Assembly: GCF_002744715.1 (NCBI RefSeq)
Contig: NZ_KZ319367.1
Location: forward strand, 613,785 to 677,784
Direction: 5' to 3'
DNA from: Marinobacter profundi
GTDB taxonomy: Bacteria > Pseudomonadota > Gammaproteobacteria > Pseudomonadales > Oleiphilaceae
DNA: 64,000 bases
The notes under the pieces were generated by a model that worked only from the letters and a program-made list of their open reading frames with translations, was not told where the DNA came from and did not search any database. A program made the translations under genes and the position numbers. Of the stretch, positions 46,035 through 55,243 are shown one piece after another (positions within the stretch are counted from its first letter, which is position 1; every line of letters begins with the position of its first letter).

Positions 46035-47891
46035 ATGGATTTCGAGCAACTGACCACAGACCGGCCCGTCTCCACCGGCCGTGATCCGGAAACCGTGTTG
46101 CACCAGGTGTTCGGCTACGAACGCTTCCGGCCACTGCAGGGCGATATTATCCAGGAGCTGGTCGCCGGTCGCGACGCCCTTGTGCTGATGCCGACCGGTG
46201 GCGGCAAATCACTCTGTTACCAGGTGCCGGCACTGGTCCGCCCGGGTACCGGCGTGGTGATCTCTCCGTTGATTGCGCTGATGCAGGATCAGGTGGCAGC
46301 ACTGAGAGAATTGGGGGTGCGGGCGGCCTTCCTCAACTCCACCATGGATTTCCAGCAAGCCCGGGACACCGAAAATGCCCTGATGACCGGCGAGCTCGAC
46401 CTGCTCTACTGCGCTCCGGAACGGCTGATCCAGCCCCGCACACTGGACCTGTTGCGCCAGGCCTCGGTCTCGCTGTTTGCCATCGACGAGGCCCACTGTG
46501 TTTCCCAGTGGGGCCACGACTTCCGTTCTGACTATCTGCAACTGGATGTCCTGGCCCGTGAGTTTCCCGGCATTCCGCGCATTGCCCTCACCGCAACTGC
46601 TGACGAACGGACCCGGCAAGAAATTGCCGAACGCCTGTCGCTTACCGCCGCCCGTCATTTCATCAGCGGCTTCGACCGCCCCAACATCCAGTACCGCATT
46701 ACAGCAAAAACCAACGCCAACAAGCAGTTACTGGACTTTATCAAAGCTGAACATCCCGGAGATGCCGGCATCGTCTACTGCCTGTCCCGAAACAAGGTAG
46801 ACGCCACCGCAAAGATGCTGGCCGAAAAGGGCTTCACCGCGCTGCCCTACCATGCCGGCCTCCCCGCCCACGAGCGTGCCACGAATCAGGAACGCTTCCT
46901 GCGGGAGGATGGCGTCATCATTGTGGCAACGATTGCCTTTGGCATGGGCATCGACAAGCCCGATGTGCGTTTTGTGGCCCACCTGGACCTGCCCAAGAGT
47001 CTGGAAGCCTACTACCAGGAAACCGGCCGCGCCGGTCGAGACGGCAAACCTTCCACGGCCTGGATGGTGTATGGCCTGCAAGACGTGATCAAACTGCGCC
47101 AGATGCTCGAAGGCTCCATGGGCAACGACCAGTTCAAGCGGGTGGAACGGCAGAAACTGGATGCCATGCTTGGCCTTTGCGAAATCACCAGCTGTCGCCG
47201 CCAGGCCCTGCTGCGATACTTCGGTGACCAGCTGGAACAACCCTGCGGCAATTGCGATACCTGTCTGACACCACCGGAAACCTGGGATGGCACGGTGGCG
47301 GTCCAGAAAGCGCTGTCCTGCGTCTATCGTACCGGCCAGCGCTTTGGTGTGACCTACCTGATTGATGTGCTGCGCGGTGTCGAGAACGAGCGGATCCTTC
47401 AGGCCGGCCACCACCAGATCTCTACCTTCGGCATCGGCAACGACCTCAGTGCGGCCGACTGGAAATCGGTCTTCCGCCAGCTGGTGGCGAACGGTTTCCT
47501 GCGGGCAGACCCGGAAGGCTATGGCGCCCTGCAGCTCACCGAGGAATGCCGCCCGCTGCTGCGGGGAGAGGAAACTACCCTGCTGCGCAAGGACCCGGTT
47601 AGCAGAAAAACCTCCGGCCGTGGAGACAGCACGTCTCGGCGCCAGGCCTTCCGGGACCAGATTACCGACCAGCCCGGTTGGGATGCCCTCCGAGCTTGCC
47701 GGAAAGAACTGGCAGACCAGCAGGGTGTGCCGCCCTACGTTATTTTCCATGACGCCACGCTGTTCGAGATTCTTGAACGACGCCCCCGAACCCTCGACGA
47801 GCTGGCGGAAATCAATGGCGTCGGTCGGGCAAAGCTCGAGAAATACGGCGACAGCTTCCTGGCCGCACTTGCAGGACTGGAGGCCCGCTAA
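46035..47891 (+). CDS. recQ: ATP-dependent DNA helicase RecQ
   Basis: A 618-residue RecQ helicase with full architecture: Walker [13 protein letters not shown] near residue 58, DEAH in [17 protein letters not shown] with the RecQ aromatic loop, helicase motif VI in [12 protein letters not shown], the zinc-binding cysteines (CEITSCRRQ and CGNCDTC), a winged-helix region, and an HRDC domain at about 530-605 ([17 protein letters not shown]). It unwinds DNA for recombination and fork repair. The ATG at 46035 lacks a strong ribosome site. It is transcribed alone or with the following gene. Confidence 0.97.
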   Translation: MDFEQLTTDRPVSTGRDPETVLHQVFGYERFRPLQGDIIQELVAGRDALVLMPTGGGKSLCYQVPALVRPGTGVVISPLIALMQDQVAALRELGVRAAFLNSTMDFQQARDTENALMTGELDLLYCAPERLIQPRTLDLLRQASVSLFAIDEAHCVSQWGHDFRSDYLQLDVLAREFPGIPRIALTATADERTRQEIAERLSLTAARHFISGFDRPNIQYRITAKTNANKQLLDFIKAEHPGDAGIVYCLSRNKVDATAKMLAEKGFTALPYHAGLPAHERATNQERFLREDGVIIVATIAFGMGIDKPDVRFVAHLDLPKSLEAYYQETGRAGRDGKPSTAWMVYGLQDVIKLRQMLEGSMGNDQFKRVERQKLDAMLGLCEITSCRRQALLRYFGDQLEQPCGNCDTCLTPPETWDGTVAVQKALSCVYRTGQRFGVTYLIDVLRGVENERILQAGHHQISTFGIGNDLSAADWKSVFRQLVANGFLRADPEGYGALQLTEECRPLLRGEETTLLRKDPVSRKTSGRGDSTSRRQAFRDQITDQPGWDALRACRKELADQQGVPPYVIFHDATLFEILERRPRTLDELAEINGVGRAKLEKYGDSFLAALAGLEAR

Positions 47892-47988
47892 ACGCACCGC
47901 ATCAGGGATTGCCCGCGGGGCTGGTAAAAACCGTCTATAATCGATTGAAAAACAATAATTGCAGTCGGCGCAGGGAGTACCAGGGACA

Positions 47989-48915
47989 ATGGTTTTTACA
48001 GGCAGCTTCGCAGGCCGGCAGATCCTGGCCGTTGTTGTGTTACTGGCCATTTCGATACCGTCACACGCTGCCGGACCGGCTCCCACCGCCCCCACACCCG
48101 ATGCCACCAGCCGCGACTATGTCCTCTGGTACCGTAATTTCGACAGCCCGGCCATTCTCGCCCTGGTACGGCTGGCGCTGGAAAAAACCCCCGAATACGG
48201 CGGCTTCCGCGTGTTGCGCAGCGCCGTCATGGTGCAGGAACGGGCCCTGCGGGAACTCACCCTGGCCAACAGCACCGCTATCGACATTGCCAATGTCGCC
48301 ACCAACAGTGAGCGGGAACGCAAACTGGTAGCTATCCCCATTCCCATTGACGGCGGCCTCCTCGGGCTTCGGGTGTGCGTTACCCTGCAGGACAAACTGC
48401 CCTTGTTCGAGGGCATCCAGACCATCAATGACCTGCGGACCCGCGGGCTCAGTATCGGCCAGGGGCTGCACTGGCCGGATACGCCGGTGCTTTCCGCCAG
48501 CGGTATTCGTGTGGTTACCCACGCCCGCTTCGAGACCCTGTTCCGAATGCTGCGCAACAACCGCTTCGACTGCTTTGCCCGCGGGGTGAGTGAAGTGCTC
48601 TACGACCTGGAACTGGAGAACGATCCGGCGCTGGTCATAGAACCCAACCTGCTGATTGCCTACCCCATGCCCTCCTACTTCTTCGTCCGCCAGCAGGATC
48701 ATGAAACTGCGCAGCGACTTCAACTGGGTATGGAGCGCGCCATCCAGGACGGCAGCTTCCAGGATTTCCTGCAGCAGTACTACCAGACCGCCGTAGAGCG
48801 GCTGGACCTGGCCAGCCGGACAATGCTGGTGCTGGAGAACCCCTATCTGAGCGAGGACTCGCAGTCGATTGGCCGTACCGCCCTGAAGGCGCTTCGTGAG
48901 CGTATACACCGGTAA
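47989..48915 (+). CDS. Periplasmic substrate-binding-like protein (SBP_bac_3 type)
   Basis: A 308-residue exported protein with a signal peptide ending near SHAAG (about 28). The mature part resembles solute-binding proteins of the amino-acid family: a first strand VLWYRNFDSPAILALVRLAL, INDLRTRGLSIGQGLHW, ETLFRMLRNNRFDCFARGVSE and YPMPSYFFVRQQDHETAQRL are typical of members not linked to a transporter. A TTG start at 47959 is possible; the ATG at 47989 opens directly on the signal peptide. There is no permease next to it, so it could act in sensing. Ligand unknown. Confidence 0.7.
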   Translation: MVFTGSFAGRQILAVVVLLAISIPSHAAGPAPTAPTPDATSRDYVLWYRNFDSPAILALVRLALEKTPEYGGFRVLRSAVMVQERALRELTLANSTAIDIANVATNSERERKLVAIPIPIDGGLLGLRVCVTLQDKLPLFEGIQTINDLRTRGLSIGQGLHWPDTPVLSASGIRVVTHARFETLFRMLRNNRFDCFARGVSEVLYDLELENDPALVIEPNLLIAYPMPSYFFVRQQDHETAQRLQLGMERAIQDGSFQDFLQQYYQTAVERLDLASRTMLVLENPYLSEDSQSIGRTALKALRERIHR

Positions 48916-48975
48916 CCGCGAAGTCTGCGTTGCCTTCTGTTAAGATTTTGAACCGTGACCCGGGCCGGACCGTAA

Positions 48976-48987
48976 CTCTCCGGAGAG
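48976..48987. repeat. 12-bp perfect palindrome upstream of GNAT-nitrilase gene
   Basis: CTCTCCGGAGAG is its own reverse complement and lies 46 bases before the ATG at 49034. It is flanked by two GGCCGG copies (48963-48968 and 48987-48992 region). It may be an operator; the length is short enough to arise by chance. Confidence 0.3.
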
Positions 48988-49033
48988 GCCGGCAGCACCA
49001 ACGTATTTCAAAGGACAGGGGAGCCTTTTCTCT

Positions 49034-50554
49034 ATGGCCCATGAAGAACTGCATCTGAATCTCCGCAACCTGACCCTGGAGGATTACGACCAGCTCCAGG
49101 AACTGATGGACTCAATCTATGACGACATCGGTGGCTCCTGGCCACGGGAGACAATCAAGGCGCTGGTGGAGCAGTTCCCGGATGGCCAGATCTGTATCGA
49201 GGACTCCGGCCAGCTGATTGCTGTCGCCCTGACCGTGTGCGTCAAATACGAGCGATTCAGCAACCCGCACACCTACGACGACCTGATTCTCCGGAATGAA
49301 AAAATCTGGCATAACCCGAAAGGGGATTCGCTCTATGGCCTGGATGTGTTCATTCACCCGGAATATCGGGGCTACCGGCTCGGGCGCCGGCTCTATGAAG
49401 CCCGCAAGGAGCTATGCCGGTCGATGAACCTGCGGGCAATACTTGCCGGCGGACGCATCCCCAATTTCCACAAATACTCCGACCAGTACTCGCCTGCAGA
49501 GTACATCCAGCGGGTGGACCGCAAGGAAATCTACGATCCGATCCTGAGCTTCCAGCTCTCCAACGACTTCCAGGTCACCCGCCTGATGCACAAGTACCTG
49601 CCCGAGGACAAGAAATCCCTTGGCTATGCGACGTTGCTGGAATGGAACAACATCCTGTATACCCCGCCCTCGTCGGTGCTGAACGTCAAGAAGAGCCAGG
49701 TCCGGATGGGCGCGGTGCAATGGCAGATGCGGGAATTCCACTCTGTTGAGGAAGTCCTCAAGCAAGTGGAATACTTCGTGGATGCGTTATCCGACTATAA
49801 AAGTGACTTCGCCCTGTTCCCGGAGTTTTTCAACGCTCCGCTGATGGGCCTCACCGACCAGATGGACCAGACCCGCGCAATCCGCTTCCTCGCAGGGTTC
49901 ACGGAACAGTTCCGGAACGAGATGTCGGAGATGGCGGTGAGCTACAACATCAACATCATCACCGGCTCCATGCCCCTGCTGGAAAATGACCGGGTGTATA
50001 ACGTCTCCTACCTGTGTCATCGCGACGGCCGGGTGGACGAACAGCGCAAGATCCACATTACCCCCCACGAACGCCGCGACTGGGTCATTGAGGGCGGTGA
50101 CAGGTTCGAAGTGTTTGAAACCGACGCCGGGCGGGTTGCGATCATGATCTGTTACGATATCGAGTTCCCGGAACTCGGACGGATTGCCGCCAGCCAGGAT
50201 GTTGATATTATCTGTGTGCCCTTCTGGACGGACACCAAGAATGGCTACCTCAGGGTTCGTCATTGCGGCCAGGCGCGGGCGATTGAAAATGAATGCTACG
50301 TGGTTATTACCGGCAGTGTCGGAAACCTGCCCAAGGTAGAAAACCTGGACGTACAATACGCCCAGTCATCGGTGTTCTCACCGTCGGATTTCGCCTTTCC
50401 CCACGATGCGGTGATGGCTGAAACCACGCCCAATACCGAGATGATCATGTTTTCCGACATGGACCTCGAGAAGCTGAAACTGGTGAGAAATGAAGGTTCG
50501 GTGACCAACCTGAAAGACCGGCGCACCGACATGTACGACGTCAGAACCAAGTAA
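49034..50554 (+). CDS. GNAT acetyltransferase fused to carbon-nitrogen hydrolase
   Basis: A 506-residue bifunctional protein. Residues about 8-190 are a GNAT domain with the acetyl-CoA loop in HPEYRGYRLGRRLYE. Residues about 225-500 are a nitrilase-superfamily amidohydrolase with the catalytic triad Glu in LFPEFFNAP (about 262), Lys in QRKIHITPHERRDW (about 339) and Cys in IMICYDIEFPELGR (about 373). This fusion recurs in several Proteobacteria; its substrate is unknown. GGGGAG precedes the ATG. Cytoplasmic. Confidence 0.92.
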   Translation: MAHEELHLNLRNLTLEDYDQLQELMDSIYDDIGGSWPRETIKALVEQFPDGQICIEDSGQLIAVALTVCVKYERFSNPHTYDDLILRNEKIWHNPKGDSLYGLDVFIHPEYRGYRLGRRLYEARKELCRSMNLRAILAGGRIPNFHKYSDQYSPAEYIQRVDRKEIYDPILSFQLSNDFQVTRLMHKYLPEDKKSLGYATLLEWNNILYTPPSSVLNVKKSQVRMGAVQWQMREFHSVEEVLKQVEYFVDALSDYKSDFALFPEFFNAPLMGLTDQMDQTRAIRFLAGFTEQFRNEMSEMAVSYNINIITGSMPLLENDRVYNVSYLCHRDGRVDEQRKIHITPHERRDWVIEGGDRFEVFETDAGRVAIMICYDIEFPELGRIAASQDVDIICVPFWTDTKNGYLRVRHCGQARAIENECYVVITGSVGNLPKVENLDVQYAQSSVFSPSDFAFPHDAVMAETTPNTEMIMFSDMDLEKLKLVRNEGSVTNLKDRRTDMYDVRTK

Positions 50555-50565
50555 TCTGACTCCAA

Positions 50566-50604
50566 ACGCCCCTCAGGAAAGTTGATGTAGCGCCTGAGGG
50601 GTGT
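50566..50604 (+). terminator. Long hairpin after GNAT-nitrilase gene
   Basis: ACGCCCCTCAGG (50566-50577) pairs with CCTGAGGGGTGT (50593-50604), 12 pairs including one G-T, around a 15-base loop. It begins 11 bases after the stop codon. No T-run follows, so it may be a transcript-end stabiliser or a Rho-associated structure rather than an intrinsic terminator. Confidence 0.45.
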
Positions 50605-50740
50605 ACGGTATTGAGTTGAGCCAATTGCCAAAAGGCATCCGGCTGTCTATGGTTTAACCTAAGGTTGCCGGGAAAACCGGCAATGTTCCCGCCAGGGGTT
50701 TCAGATGCGGGGGCAGCACGCAATAGCAGAGTAGACGTTC

Positions 50741-51139
50741 ATGAACGAAGCTTTACCCGACCTCATCGCACGCTTCCGCATCCGTCACGGACTGTTCAGG
50801 AAGGAAGTCGTCGAAGCCAGATTGTTCGAACTTGACCAGTTCGGTTGTGTGCTGAAAACCGACAAGGTGTTCACCCCCGGCGATACGCTGACTCTCGACC
50901 TCATCATGAACATGCCGTTCGAGAACATTCATGCTGAAGGCGTTTCGGGTCTCGTCACCGAGCGTAGAAAACACTGTAGCAATTTCTTCTACTCGATTGA
51001 TTTTATTAAAACTGAACCATCAATCAGCGACTCTCTCGGAGAGAAGCTTCAGCGTATTCGCGAGGTCGTCAGTAAAAAGCAGTCGTTGCGCTCCCGGCGC
51101 TCCTCCGGATCGGGAGCCAACCTCAGGAACCTGGCGTGA
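50741..51139 (+). CDS. PilZ-like small protein
   Basis: A 132-residue protein whose layout suggests a divergent PilZ fold: an opening IARFRIRHGLFRKEVVEARL, then LFELDQFGCVLKTDKVFTPG, where DxxxxG takes the place of the D/NxSxxG motif, and beta strands to about residue 95. The C-terminal tail is basic and Ser/Arg-rich. The arginines expected for c-di-GMP binding are only partly preserved, so ligand binding is doubtful. It lies between the GNAT-nitrilase and the phasin-like gene. Alternative: an unrelated small beta-barrel protein. Confidence 0.6.
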   Translation: MNEALPDLIARFRIRHGLFRKEVVEARLFELDQFGCVLKTDKVFTPGDTLTLDLIMNMPFENIHAEGVSGLVTERRKHCSNFFYSIDFIKTEPSISDSLGEKLQRIREVVSKKQSLRSRRSSGSGANLRNLA

Positions 51140-51207
51140 AAGCCAAAAGCCCGCACCATCCGTAGACCTCGTAACGAAACCATCGCACCTCTCAGGAGAC
51201 GCCCATC

Positions 51208-51849
51208 ATGGCGAAGAAGAACAAGCCCAGTGTTGAAAAGATCGTCAAGAAGGTGAACAAGGAATTCGAGCGTACATCCTCCCAGATTGAGAGCCTCATC
51301 AATGATGCCCTCAAACAGTTCGACACTCTGCAGAACCAGGTTCAGGATCCGGTTCGCAAACTGCTGCGGGAAATGGACGACCTTCGTGAGCGTGAAATGA
51401 AACGCTTCAACGAGGAATTCGAGCGCCGCTTGAAGGAATTCCACGACCTGCAGGACGCCATCCTCGATCGCCTGGGCATTTCCCAGAAAGAGCGTCAGCA
51501 AGCCGCCAAGGCTGCCCTGGAGGAAAAACCCAAGGCTGCCACCAAAACGCCGGCTGCAACCAAGCCAGCCAAGGCTCCGAAAACCCCAAAAGCCGAGTCC
51601 GCCAAGAAAGTTGCGGCTGCAAAGCCCGCAACCAAAAAGGCACCGGCCAAAGCCAAACCTGATGACAAGGGCGACCTCACTCGCGTGAAGGGCATCGGCC
51701 CGGCGACTGCCAGCAAACTCCAGGAAGCCGGAATCACCTCGATCGAGCAGATCGCCAATCCTTCTGCCGCCGAGCAGGAAAAACTCGCCGGGTTTTCCAA
51801 GATGAGAGGCTTTGCCAACTGGTCCTCTGAAGCCAAGAAACTGCTCTGA
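51208..51849 (+). CDS. Phasin-like coiled coil with H1-like linker and C-terminal HhH domain
   Basis: A 213-residue protein in three parts. Residues about 5-95 form amphipathic helices or coiled coil (KKVNKEFERTSSQIESLIND), like polyhydroxyalkanoate granule-associated phasins. Residues about 100-152 are an Ala/Lys/Pro-rich linker resembling histone H1-like bacterial tails. Residues about 155-213 are a helix-hairpin-helix-type module, DLTRVKGIGPATASKLQEAG, of the kind that binds DNA. The architecture suggests a link between a granule or structure and DNA, but this is inference. CAGGAGA precedes the ATG. Its stop overlaps the selD start in a TGATG. Confidence 0.7.
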   Translation: MAKKNKPSVEKIVKKVNKEFERTSSQIESLINDALKQFDTLQNQVQDPVRKLLREMDDLREREMKRFNEEFERRLKEFHDLQDAILDRLGISQKERQQAAKAALEEKPKAATKTPAATKPAKAPKTPKAESAKKVAAAKPATKKAPAKAKPDDKGDLTRVKGIGPATASKLQEAGITSIEQIANPSAAEQEKLAGFSKMRGFANWSSEAKKLL

Positions 51850-54119
51850 TGCGAACGACCGAACAGCCTGTATTGCGGGACATCGTCCTGATTGGTGGTG
51901 GTCACAGTCATGTCGGGGTTCTGAAGCGCTTTGCGATGAACCCTGTGCCGGGTGTCCGGCTGACCCTGATCTGCCGCGACACCCATACGCCCTACTCCGG
52001 CATGCTTCCCGGCTACGTAGCCGGTCACTACAGCTACGACGATGTTCACATCGATCTGAGCAAGCTCGCCGAATACGCCGGGGCCCGTTTCTATCGGGAC
52101 GAAGCCATCGGCATCGACCGTAGCCGGAAACGGGTCCACTGCCGTAACCGGCCCGATGTACCCTACGATCTGCTGTCCATCAACATAGGCTCCTCGCCCA
52201 GGGTCCGCGATGTCACCGGTGCCAGTGAATTCGCCGTCCCGGTCAAACCGATCAACGGTTTCAACAATCGCTGGCTCGGCCTGCTCGCCCGCCTGGAAAA
52301 TCACCAGGGACCGATGACCGTCGCCATCGTCGGAGCCGGTGCCGGTGGCGTGGAACTGGCGCTGGCAATGCAGTTCCGCCTGCGCAAGGAGCTTGCCAAG
52401 CGTGGCGATGACGCCGGCGAACTCCACTTCCACCTGTTTGACGCTGCCACCGAACTGTTGCCGACGCACAACCCCAAAGTGCGCGAGCAGTTTGCCCGCA
52501 AGCTCAAACAGCGCGGCATCCGCGTCCACCTCGGTTCACCGGTGGTCAAGGTGGAGGCCCAGCGGCTGACCACCGAAGCCGGCGACAGCCTGGCGGTGGA
52601 CGAAGTCCTCTGGGTAACCCGCGCCGGAGGCCCGCGCTGGCTGGAAGACACCGGCCTCGCCCTTGATGAAGGCAACTTCCTCCGGGTACGCGACACCCTG
52701 CAAGTGGAGAACGATGATGCTATCTTCGCGGCCGGCGATATCGCCAACGTAACCAACCACCCGCGGGAAAAAGCCGGGGTCTTTGCGGTGCGACAGGGGC
52801 GGCCACTGGCGGACAACCTGCGCCGTGCCGCTCTCGGCCAGGCACCCAAGCCGTTCCATCCCCAGAAGAAGTGGCTGGCACTGATCAGTACCGGTGACAA
52901 GTACGCCGTGGCTTCCCGCGGCGAATTTGCCCATGCCGGCCGCCTGGTGTGGCGCTGGAAGGACTGGATAGATCGCCGCTTCATGAAGAAGTTCACCGAC
53001 CTGCCGGCGATGGAAGAATCCGCAACTTTGCCGGACACCTCGGCGGCACAGAGCAAGGAAGAGGCGGCACAGGCCATTTCTGCCGTGGCCATGCGCTGCG
53101 GCGGTTGTGGCGCCAAGGTGGGCAGCACCGTACTGTCCCGCGCACTGGGCGAACTCAAACCCATCGAGCGGGATGACATCATCGTCGGATTGCACGCACC
53201 GGACGACGCGGCTGTATTGCGTGTTCCCCCCGGCAAGGCGGTGGTTCATACGGTGGATTTCTTCCGCGCCTTTATCGATGACCCCTACATATTCGGCCGG
53301 GTTGCCGCCAACCACAGCCTGGGGGATATCTTTGCCATGGGTGCCGAAGCCCAGAGTGCAACTGCCGTCGCGACAGTGCCCTATGGCATTGAATCCAAAG
53401 TCGAGGATGTTGTCTTCCAGATGATGTCGGGCGCCGTTGACGTCCTCAACGAAGCCGGCTGCGCCCTGGTCGGCGGCCACACCGGCGAAGGCAAGGAGCT
53501 GGCACTGGGCTTTGCCGTCAACGGGCTGATCGACCCGGACCAGATCATGAGCAAGGGCGGCCTGCGGGCCGGTGACGCGCTGATCCTGACCAAGCCGATC
53601 GGTACCGGTACGCTGTTTGCCGCCCATGCCCGGCTCGCTGCCAAGGGGCGCTGGATCGACAGTGCCCTGGCCTCGATGATGCAGTCCAACCAGAGTGCCG
53701 CCGCCTGCCTGCGTCGCTATGGTTCCCAGGCCTGTACCGACGTTACCGGGTTTGGCCTGCTGGGCCACCTGGTGGAGATGACCCGCCCGTCCGGCGTGGA
53801 TGCCGAACTGGATCTGACCGCCATCCCGGTACTGCCGGGCGCCGAGGAGACAGCCGCGGCCGGCATCCTGAGTTCACTGCAACCGGCCAATATCCGCCTT
53901 CGCCGCGGTATCCGTGAGCAGGAACGCTGGATCAAACATCCCCGCTACCCGCTGATCTTTGATCCCCAGACCGCGGGCGGTCTGCTGGCCAGCGTTCCCG
54001 CCCACAAGGCGGAAGCCTGTGTGGCGGAGCTGAAATCCCTTGGCTACCCCCACACCGCAATCATCGGTCGGATTCTCCCCCAGGGGGAAGCCATCGAGCC
54101 GATTATCCTGCGGGCCTGA
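51849..54119 (+). CDS. selD: FAD oxidoreductase-selenide, water dikinase fusion
   Basis: A 756-residue fusion. Residues 1-390 are an NADH-dehydrogenase-type flavoprotein: GGGHSH (16-21), a second nucleotide site IVGAGAGGVELALAM and IFAAGDIANV. Residues about 410-756, exactly the length of free-standing SelD (about 347), are selenophosphate synthetase, with catalytic Cys420 and Lys423 in GCGAK, glycine-rich AxxTxGxxxFG-like loops and GFGLLGHLVEM. It makes selenophosphate from selenide and ATP; the flavin half may reduce selenium to selenide. The active site is Cys, not Sec. Its 3' end overlaps the convergent senB by 17 bases. Confidence 0.92.
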   Translation: MRTTEQPVLRDIVLIGGGHSHVGVLKRFAMNPVPGVRLTLICRDTHTPYSGMLPGYVAGHYSYDDVHIDLSKLAEYAGARFYRDEAIGIDRSRKRVHCRNRPDVPYDLLSINIGSSPRVRDVTGASEFAVPVKPINGFNNRWLGLLARLENHQGPMTVAIVGAGAGGVELALAMQFRLRKELAKRGDDAGELHFHLFDAATELLPTHNPKVREQFARKLKQRGIRVHLGSPVVKVEAQRLTTEAGDSLAVDEVLWVTRAGGPRWLEDTGLALDEGNFLRVRDTLQVENDDAIFAAGDIANVTNHPREKAGVFAVRQGRPLADNLRRAALGQAPKPFHPQKKWLALISTGDKYAVASRGEFAHAGRLVWRWKDWIDRRFMKKFTDLPAMEESATLPDTSAAQSKEEAAQAISAVAMRCGGCGAKVGSTVLSRALGELKPIERDDIIVGLHAPDDAAVLRVPPGKAVVHTVDFFRAFIDDPYIFGRVAANHSLGDIFAMGAEAQSATAVATVPYGIESKVEDVVFQMMSGAVDVLNEAGCALVGGHTGEGKELALGFAVNGLIDPDQIMSKGGLRAGDALILTKPIGTGTLFAAHARLAAKGRWIDSALASMMQSNQSAAACLRRYGSQACTDVTGFGLLGHLVEMTRPSGVDAELDLTAIPVLPGAEETAAAGILSSLQPANIRLRRGIREQERWIKHPRYPLIFDPQTAGGLLASVPAHKAEACVAELKSLGYPHTAIIGRILPQGEAIEPIILRA

Positions 54120-55074
54120 CCTTTGCGCGATTAACGGCGGCCAGCAAGGCCGCCTGTTCCGCTTCCGGAGTGAAACGCGTCGCCCGTTCGGCTACCTGAT
54201 CCGCCAGGCCGGCCAGGTAAGCCGGCTGGCTTTCCGCGCGCCACAGCAGACGGGCAAGCGCCTGTTCATCCTGCGGCGGATAATAGCCCGCATAATCGTC
54301 GCCCAGCAGCCCCCGGTTGCCTGGGATATTGGAGGCCAGAATCGGTAACCCGGCACGGCAGGCCTCCGACACCACGTTGGCACCACCCTCCATAACCGAA
54401 CTGATGACCATCAGCCGGGAACGCTGCATCAACCCTCTCACTGCGGCCTGATCCAGCTCACCAAGCCAGCAGAAACGGTCATTGCCGGCCTCCTCGGCCC
54501 GTGCCATGGCCTCCCACTGCGGATTGTGCGCCTTACCCGCATTGAGGATCCGCAACCGGGAGTGCGGAGGGACCAGCCGTGCCGCCCGGGCGGCCCGCAA
54601 CGAATCCTTCTCCTCTCGCAGGTGGCCGATCACACAGACATCGAAGCCGCCGTCATCACCGGTACCGGGGTCATGGCGCTGCCGATCCGCCGACTGCAGG
54701 ACGGTCATCAGCTTCGGGTGATATTCGGCAGGAATGTCCGCCGCCACCCGATCATGCAAGCCGATCAGGATGTCAGCGAGCGCCATTGACTCCAGGGTAG
54801 GCGCCGGAGCACTGTGCTGGAATTGGTAGATATCGGTGCCGGTCAGCACGACGATCAGCGGCGTGTCCGGAAAATCCGCCTTCAGCCGGCAAACTGCGTC
54901 GTGGCTGCGCCAGGCATGGAGGGCAATGAACAAATCGGCTGCTTGCGGATCCGGTTCTGTCAGCACCCGTACGTGGTGTCCTGCGGAAGTCAGCAGGCGG
55001 GCCCAGCGTTCAGCAGTGGCCCGGTTGCCTGCACGGGAACCGGGCGGCGCCGGTGTTATCAGAGTGATGTGCAT
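54103..55074 (-). CDS. senB: SenB-type selenosugar synthase (glycosyltransferase)
   Basis: A 323-residue GT-B glycosyltransferase. The opening ITLITPAPPGSRAGNRATAE and the TGTDIYQFQ strand are characteristic of the family first known as TIGR04348 and later shown in selenoneine biosynthesis to be SenB, which forms a selenosugar from selenophosphate and a UDP-sugar. The C-terminal donor-binding region has VISSVMEGGANVVSEACRAG. Position supports this: it is convergent with selD, which makes its co-substrate. SenA, the enzyme that would pass selenium on to a hercynine acceptor, is not in the window. Identification is by recognition of family pattern and context. Confidence 0.8.
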   Translation of the reverse strand: MHITLITPAPPGSRAGNRATAERWARLLTSAGHHVRVLTEPDPQAADLFIALHAWRSHDAVCRLKADFPDTPLIVVLTGTDIYQFQHSAPAPTLESMALADILIGLHDRVAADIPAEYHPKLMTVLQSADRQRHDPGTGDDGGFDVCVIGHLREEKDSLRAARAARLVPPHSRLRILNAGKAHNPQWEAMARAEEAGNDRFCWLGELDQAAVRGLMQRSRLMVISSVMEGGANVVSEACRAGLPILASNIPGNRGLLGDDYAGYYPPQDEQALARLLWRAESQPAYLAGLADQVAERATRFTPEAEQAALLAAVNRAKVRPAG

Positions 55075-55243
55075 GTTGTCTGGATGGCTTGTGATGGAAT
55101 TTGTTGTTACGGGTAACCCGACAGCCCTGTCAGAGCGTATACGAGTTCATAATGACTCGGTTTCAGGGTATCCTGCCATAGTCACTTCAGACAGTCCCTC
55201 TCTGTCATTCAATCATCGTTCGTTAATACTTCAAGGGAAGATC

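Noticed and set aside
46728..48107. Minus-strand open frame of 459 codons across recQ
   Set aside because: Antisense to recQ with no motif; runs through the helicase domain and the intergenic region.
52536..53768. Minus-strand open frame of 410 codons across selD
   Set aside because: It is fully antisense to a gene with clear catalytic motifs, has no recognisable domain, and such long shadows are expected in GC-rich DNA.
54836..55243. N-terminal extension of the binding-protein frame
   Set aside because: Overlaps senB on the other strand, lies before a good signal peptide and a strong ribosome site at 55244.
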